In this document: piece by piece, positions 62,466 through 64,000 of the stretch | How positions within the stretch are numbered: position 1 is the first letter of the stretch | Layout of the letters: every line of letters begins with the position of its first letter | From: Armatimonadota bacterium | Lineage (GTDB): Bacteria; Armatimonadota; Fimbriimonadia; Fimbriimonadales; Fimbriimonadaceae | Direction of reading: 5' to 3' | DNA: 64,000 nucleotides | NCBI GenBank assembly: GCA_029781035.1 | Contig: JAKOXK010000048.1 | Span: forward strand, 1 to 64,000 | Translations under genes and position numbers: made by a program | Notes under the pieces: generated by a model | The model's input: only the letters and a program-made list of their open reading frames with translations | The model's database searches: none | What the model was told of the DNA's origin: nothing

Positions 62466-63491
62466 ATGGCTGAAGCGGGCGCCCGACCCAAACGAGTCAC
62501 GCTTGTTGACGTCGCCAAAGTGGCCGGAGTCTCTGTACAGACCGCATCACACGTGATGGCCGGCAACATGACGGTCCGTCTCCCTGAATCGACTCGGAGC
62601 CGGGTCGTGGCGGCTGCCCAACAAGTCGGGTACAGGCCGAACCGGTACGCCCAAGCTATCCGCAGCGGCAAAACGAACGTCGTCTCCGTCTGGATGCCCC
62701 TAGACAGGCCCAATACGTCGTATTTGCGAATGCTCCATCTGATCAGTGAGCACGCCAAGACGACCCCGTATCAACTGATGATCGTTGGACTCGACCGCGA
62801 AAGCGCCCTCGGTGCGACGGCAAAGGCTCCCCAAACCTGGCCCGTCGACGGGGTGATCAGCATCGACGCAGGCAAAGCGATTGAAGCCTTTCGCAAGGAC
62901 AGTTACAATGACACGACGCCCGTCTGCGTCCTCGGCTACGAAGAGGTGGCCAATGGAGACACCGTGGCCTGGGACGTCCTTGGCGCGGAACGCCGAGCGA
63001 TACAGGAGCTGATCGCCAAGGGCTGCAGGAAGATCGTGCACGTCACGCTCGATTGGATCCTGCAGGACTTCCCCCGGGAAAGGCGGCGCACTGGCTACAC
63101 CGAAGCCATGACCGAAGCCGGCCTCGAACCTGTCTTCTTTGGTTGCCAAAGCGAGTCGAGCGGTGCGATCGCGAATGAGTTCAGCCAGTTCCTTGACGTG
63201 CACGGGGTGCCCGACGCCATCACCGGGATGACCGACACGCTCGCCATAGGTGCGGCGCGGGCTTTGCTGACCCGTGGTGTCCGCATCCCTGAAGACTGCA
63301 GAGTGTTCGGTTTTGGCGACTATCCAGAGTCAGAGGACTTCATGATCCCGATCTCGACGATCAGCCCGCCTCTGCCCCGCATCATGGAGACCGCTTGGTC
63401 TTGGCTCACTGAGCGTATGCAGGATCCCAACCTCGAACACCGATTTGTCGAGATCCCGATGCAGATCGTCGAACGTCTCTCTTCGCAGTGA
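62466..63491 (+). CDS. LacI-family transcriptional regulator
   Basis: This 341-aa protein has an N-terminal HTH 'VTLVDVAKVAGVSVQTASHVMAG' (about residues 11-33) with hinge 'QQVGYRPNRYAQAIRSGKTNVV', then a periplasmic-binding-protein-like sugar-sensing domain ('GVISIDAG', 'AITGMTDTLAIGAARALLTRGVRIPEDCRVFGFGD'). It probably represses sugar-use genes in response to a sugar. No transporter or hydrolase gene is next to it, so its targets are elsewhere. A perfect TATAAT lies 7 nt before ATG. Confidence 0.94.
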   Translation: MAEAGARPKRVTLVDVAKVAGVSVQTASHVMAGNMTVRLPESTRSRVVAAAQQVGYRPNRYAQAIRSGKTNVVSVWMPLDRPNTSYLRMLHLISEHAKTTPYQLMIVGLDRESALGATAKAPQTWPVDGVISIDAGKAIEAFRKDSYNDTTPVCVLGYEEVANGDTVAWDVLGAERRAIQELIAKGCRKIVHVTLDWILQDFPRERRRTGYTEAMTEAGLEPVFFGCQSESSGAIANEFSQFLDVHGVPDAITGMTDTLAIGAARALLTRGVRIPEDCRVFGFGDYPESEDFMIPISTISPPLPRIMETAWSWLTERMQDPNLEHRFVEIPMQIVERLSSQ

Positions 63492-63608
63492 TCTTGGCAA
63501 AGGTGCCCAAGATGCTCCCGTTCTGGTTGTGACAGACGTCCTTAAGCCAACGTGGCGAACACATTGCTGGTCGGGCACCCAGGTTTCTCCTGGAGGCCTT
63601 GGATCAAG

Positions 63609-64000
63609 ATGCGAGAGCGCCCGCTTCTGTGCCTGGATCCTTCGAGTGCCGAGCACGGCCCTGCGTCACGCGTCTTTCTACTCGAAGGCTCGAAAGTCCG
63701 AGCATGGCGCCTAATCGGGTCCGTCGACCCCCGACGTAATCCTGTCGCCGCAGCAACTGCGGCCTGGGAGCTCTCGCAAACGGGGGCAGGAAATTGGGAC
63801 GCGGTTCTGTTTCCCGTGACGAACGGCCCCATGTCTCGAAACCTCGCCCTGAGCATTGCTTCAGCTCTGGCGCCCGACTCGATCTACGTGCCCAAAGGCT
63901 CCGGCCTTGCAGAACTGGGATGGCCTGTCGGTGCCGAGGAAGTCGACTTGCCCGCCGAAGTCCCTTCCATGGTGCTCGAGGCCCAGCGGCGGGCCCGCTG
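63609..64000 (+). CDS. N-terminal part of a protein of unknown function (runs off the right edge)
   Basis: The frame starts at ATG 63609 and stays open to the end of the window (130 residues visible). The first residues 'MRERPLLCLDPSSAEHGPASRVFLLEG' and later 'WDAVLFPVTNGPMSRNLALSIA' read like a real protein, with GC-rich third positions. I do not recognise a family. GGAGG lies 12 nt before the ATG, which is rather far. The start could be different because the upstream region was judged by eye only. Confidence 0.55.
   Translation, partial: MRERPLLCLDPSSAEHGPASRVFLLEGSKVRAWRLIGSVDPRRNPVAAATAAWELSQTGAGNWDAVLFPVTNGPMSRNLALSIASALAPDSIYVPKGSGLAELGWPVGAEEVDLPAEVPSMVLEAQRRAR

Noticed and set aside
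60965-62473. Plus-strand open frame of about 500 codons opposite the AAA ATPase gene
   Set aside because: It mirrors the Ycf46-like gene, is Arg/His/Val-rich without family motifs, and results from GC-rich codon use; the minus-strand protein has complete AAA motifs.

Overview
This is a GC-rich bacterial chromosome window with ordinary housekeeping and accessory genes. I see no phage, insertion sequence, CRISPR array or rRNA. The gene mix points to a Gram-negative-type, heterotrophic, polysaccharide-using bacterium of the Armatimonadota (Fimbriimonadia-like) or a neighbouring phylum. The supporting features are PEP-CTERM proteins, DinB-fold proteins, a BlaI/M56 pair, GH20/GH29/GH130/GHL10 enzymes, a DUF4965 'glutaminase', a TIGR03790 protein, a Ycf46-like AAA ATPase and a bacterial OGG1. 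The phylum is an inference from gene content, not from a marker tree.

Layout. 1-15 kb: the end of a probable glycosyltransferase, PEP-CTERM proteins, a DinB protein, a secreted M28 peptidase, an FMN reductase behind a perfect palindromic operator, an NHL-type propeller, an AraC regulator, an orphan NarL-type response regulator, a transglutaminase-like protein, an OppD-type ATPase, a vWA protein and a GH130 enzyme. 15-18.4 kb: GH20 hexosaminidase and a jelly-roll-like secreted protein. 18.7-25.4 kb: a co-directional run scpA-scpB-dac-rluB-yyaL-like-serA, linking chromosome segregation, peptidoglycan trimming, rRNA modification and serine synthesis. 25.4-33.4 kb: alr divergent from a TetR regulator and DUF4965 enzyme, then an overlapping fucosidase-GHL10-VOC operon and a DinB protein. 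33.5-35.6 kb: a BlaI/M56 signalling pair with a two-site operator. 35.8-41.1 kb: a lipoprotein, tRNA-Cys, ligA-ogg repair pair and a small LuxR-type protein. 41.1-48.8 kb: a strong terminator with no obvious gene before it, PepV-like dipeptidase plus MFS transporter, DinB, PEP-CTERM protein, lipoprotein, gdhA and a probable pseudogene. 48.8-64 kb: rpsO, a large zinc metalloprotease, an M24 peptidase, a variant PEP-CTERM protein, aspC-rnc, an orphan FecCD permease, TIGR03790, DegT aminotransferase, an unknown protein, the Ycf46-like ATPase, a LacI regulator and a partial gene at the right edge.

The most interesting signal is at the promoter level. About twenty genes have a -10-like hexamer (TANNNT or a close variant) ending 6-8 nt before the start codon and lack a Shine-Dalgarno sequence, so their mRNAs would be leaderless. 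At several loci this decides the start codon, for example GTG starts of alr, the OppD-type ATPase, the FecCD permease and TetR. Other loci (vWA protein, lipoproteins, PEP-CTERM genes) keep normal Shine-Dalgarno leaders. Two regulatory sites are well defined: a 12-bp-arm palindrome over the FMN reductase promoter, and two identical TGCAA-N6-TTGCA sites 31 bp apart over the BlaI promoter and start codon.
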